From Tildeniella torsiva UHER 1998/13D (GTDB taxonomy: Bacteria; Cyanobacteriota; Cyanobacteriia; Phormidesmidales; Phormidesmidaceae), in contig JAHHIH010000029.1 of the NCBI GenBank assembly GCA_019358835.1, forward strand, positions 1-64,000: 64,000 bases of DNA, read 5' to 3'. Position numbers and translations under genes: made by a program. Position 1 is the stretch's first letter, and each line of letters starts with the position of its first letter. The notes beneath the pieces are model-generated. The model was not told the origin of the DNA. It saw nothing but the letters and a program-made list of their open reading frames with translations, and searched no databases. Positions 62,660 to 64,000 of the stretch are shown here, piece after piece.

Positions 62660-63125
62660 ATGAACCGTCGTGGGTTAATTGGTAGACTGCTGGCCTTGGG
62701 GATAGTTCTGGCGATCGCCCTTTTTGGCCCCTCCACGGCCCAAGCCCAAGCGGCGACCGAGCTGACGGTCTACCGCAGCCCCACCTGCAACTGCTGTGGC
62801 CGCTGGGTTGAGCACATGCAGCGCCGGGTTTGACGTGCAGGATGTGGTCACAGACGACATGGATGCCATCAAAGCCCAGTACGGCGTGCCAGAAGCGTTA
62901 GCCTCGTGCCACACGGCCCTAGTCGAGGGCTACGTCATTGAGGGCCATGTGCCCGCGACGGATGTGCAGCGGTTGCTGAGCGATCGCCCCGCGATTCTGG
63001 GCATTGCCGCGCCGGGCATGCCCGTGGGCTCACCGGGCATGGAAACGGGCGATCGCGTTGACTCCTACACCGTGGTCTCCTTCAACGCAAATGGTGACAC
63101 CGCCACCTTTGCCGAACACTCGTGA
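62660..63125 (+). pseudogene. DUF411 metal-binding protein with one frameshift
   Basis: ATG 62660 opens a good signal peptide (LLALGIVLAIALFGPSTAQA) and ELTVYRSPTCNCCGRWVEHM, the DUF411 CxCC site. The frame stops at TGA after HMQRRV (62831). One base later the family continues (AGFDVQDVVTDDMDAIKAQY, SCHTALVEGYVIEGHVPATD, LGIAAPGMPVGSPGME) to the stop at 63123-63125. A single lost base near 62821 explains it. Copper-linked periplasmic role is inferred from the family. Sequencing error is possible. Confidence 0.85.
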
Positions 63126-63170
63126 GATCTCAAATCCCGAACCCGCCTTAGACCACGCCGATCTCACGCT

Positions 63171-63779
63171 ATGCCCTACTATCGCTGCCAGCCCGAGGCC
63201 TTCTCTGCCGCCTACCTGCACAACCTGCGGGGGGCGATTCAGTCGTGCCGCTACTTTGCCACCAACAACCTCAACCGCGATTTTGTCGCCACCAAGGGCT
63301 TTTCTGTGGTGTTCAAAGGGGCGGGCCGGGCCGAGGTCGATCGCCAGTTTCCCTTTTTTAAGCCCTACCTCGACCAAGCGCTACTGCCCGACTGCAACGC
63401 CTTTTATCTGAATCCGCTACTGTTGAAACAGGGGTCGCGGGTTGATCCCCACATCGATCGTTCGCTGCGATCGTACTGCAAAACCATTGACCCGCCCGAG
63501 CAGGTCAGCGTGCTCTACGTACAGGTGCCCGCCGACCTGGCCAGCGGCGAACTGGTGTTGCAGCGGGGGCGGCAGCGAGTGGCGCAGATTCGGCCCCAGA
63601 CTGGCCTTCTGCTACACTTTCAGGGCAACTTGGCCCACTCGGTCAACGCCATGGCCAGCGCGGGCAGCCGCCTCAGCCTGGTGTGCGAACAGTACTGCCT
63701 CGACACCGAAGCTCTATGGGATATCCCTGAGTTTTTGATTGAATCTAGAGCTGCTGCCCCGGCTAAAACCCGGCGGTAG
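63171..63779 (+). CDS. 2-oxoglutarate-Fe(II) oxygenase-like protein
   Basis: 202 residues. The double-stranded beta-helix fold is indicated by GSRVDPHIDRSLRSY (HxD iron ligands), VSVLYVQVPADLASGELVLQ, LLHFQGNLAHSVNAMASAGS (distal His) and RLSLVCEQYCLDTE (Arg for 2-oxoglutarate). Substrate unknown. An independent gene 45 bases after the broken DUF411 gene; possibly co-transcribed. Confidence 0.88.
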   Translation: MPYYRCQPEAFSAAYLHNLRGAIQSCRYFATNNLNRDFVATKGFSVVFKGAGRAEVDRQFPFFKPYLDQALLPDCNAFYLNPLLLKQGSRVDPHIDRSLRSYCKTIDPPEQVSVLYVQVPADLASGELVLQRGRQRVAQIRPQTGLLLHFQGNLAHSVNAMASAGSRLSLVCEQYCLDTEALWDIPEFLIESRAAAPAKTRR

Positions 63780-63953
63780 GAAAATTTCTCCGCCATTGCG
63801 GCCATTTGGGCGCAAAATCAGTACGCTTAATCAAGGTCTTTGAGCTGCCATAGCCAATTAAGCCCTTGCCAGACCATATTTGAAATGCCATGACTCAAGC
63901 GAGTGAGGCATGGTTTTCCCTTTTTCACTCTTTGCTCTTCATTCTTTAGCTGT

Positions 63954-64000
63954 ATGAGTTTAATCCAAGAAATATTTCTCGAAACCGACTGGGAAGAAGT
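63954..64000 (+). CDS. Start of a gene cut by the window edge
   Basis: ATG 63954 begins an open frame (MSLIQEIFLETDWEEV) running off the end. No ribosome-binding site is clear in the preceding pyrimidine-rich stretch, and the family cannot be named from 15 residues. Confidence 0.45.
   Translation, partial: MSLIQEIFLETDWEE

Overview
The window looks like chromosomal DNA of a filamentous, Leptolyngbya/Nodosilinea/Phormidium-type cyanobacterium. The HIP1 octamer GCGATCGC is scattered through most genes, and many families are typical of cyanobacteria: XisH/XisI, Uma2 proteins, AMIN-type TonB receptors, PchR-like AraC regulators and a kinase-AAA-GAF-GGDEF-EAL giant. Genus is an inference from gene content only.

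Layout. 0-4.1 kb: a partial gene end, phosphofructokinase, two small membrane proteins and a formylglycine-generating-enzyme-like protein with an effector-associated N-terminal domain. 4.4-5.7 kb: a graveyard of mobile DNA (truncated REP-associated transposase, IS630 remnant, 91-bp MITE, and an IS1-type element whose second half is inverted). 5.7-9.7 kb: hopanoid genes (HpnB-like glycosyltransferase, squalene-hopene cyclase) flanking a Uma2 protein. 9.7-15.6 kb: a 1970-residue signalling protein. 15.9-17.0 kb: two decayed glycosyltransferases, then a Crp/Fnr regulator.

18.3-32.5 kb is an iron/siderophore island: two AraC regulators, two TonB-dependent receptors and two iron-siderophore binding lipoproteins, all intact, with Fur-like boxes and 21-bp-spaced direct repeats in their promoters. 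Between the uptake genes, a fused ABC exporter carries one in-frame stop codon, a probable MFS permease is only a C-terminal stub with a 72-bp duplication, a sucrase/ferredoxin-like gene has lost its middle, and xisH has lost its middle. Nested MITEs sit upstream of one lipoprotein gene. The pattern suggests retained uptake with eroding export.

32.6-36.8 kb: a cobalamin riboswitch with no obvious target, a fatty acid desaturase, tRNA-Gly(UCC), a CbiX-type chelatase and uroporphyrinogen-III methyltransferase. 37.6-45.5 kb: a divergent PadR regulator and an RND efflux set (adaptor, SDR enzyme, peptidoglycan-binding lysozyme, RND pump) with a palindromic operator lying between -35 and -10. 45.6-51.5 kb: a truncated HNH module, an SGNH-like protein lacking catalytic residues, an unusual cNMP-binding/degenerate sigma-54-type AAA+/polyferredoxin fusion, and a coiled-coil protein. 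51.6-58.5 kb: Na+/H+ antiporter, RecN, and a two-gene P-loop ATPase/TPR module with near-identical 120-bp repeats. 58.5-64 kb: MITE-like and 21-bp tandem repeats, a small conserved-looking protein, an ABC1/UbiB-family kinase, a PAP2 phosphatase, a frameshifted DUF411 protein, a 2OG-Fe(II) oxygenase and the start of another gene.
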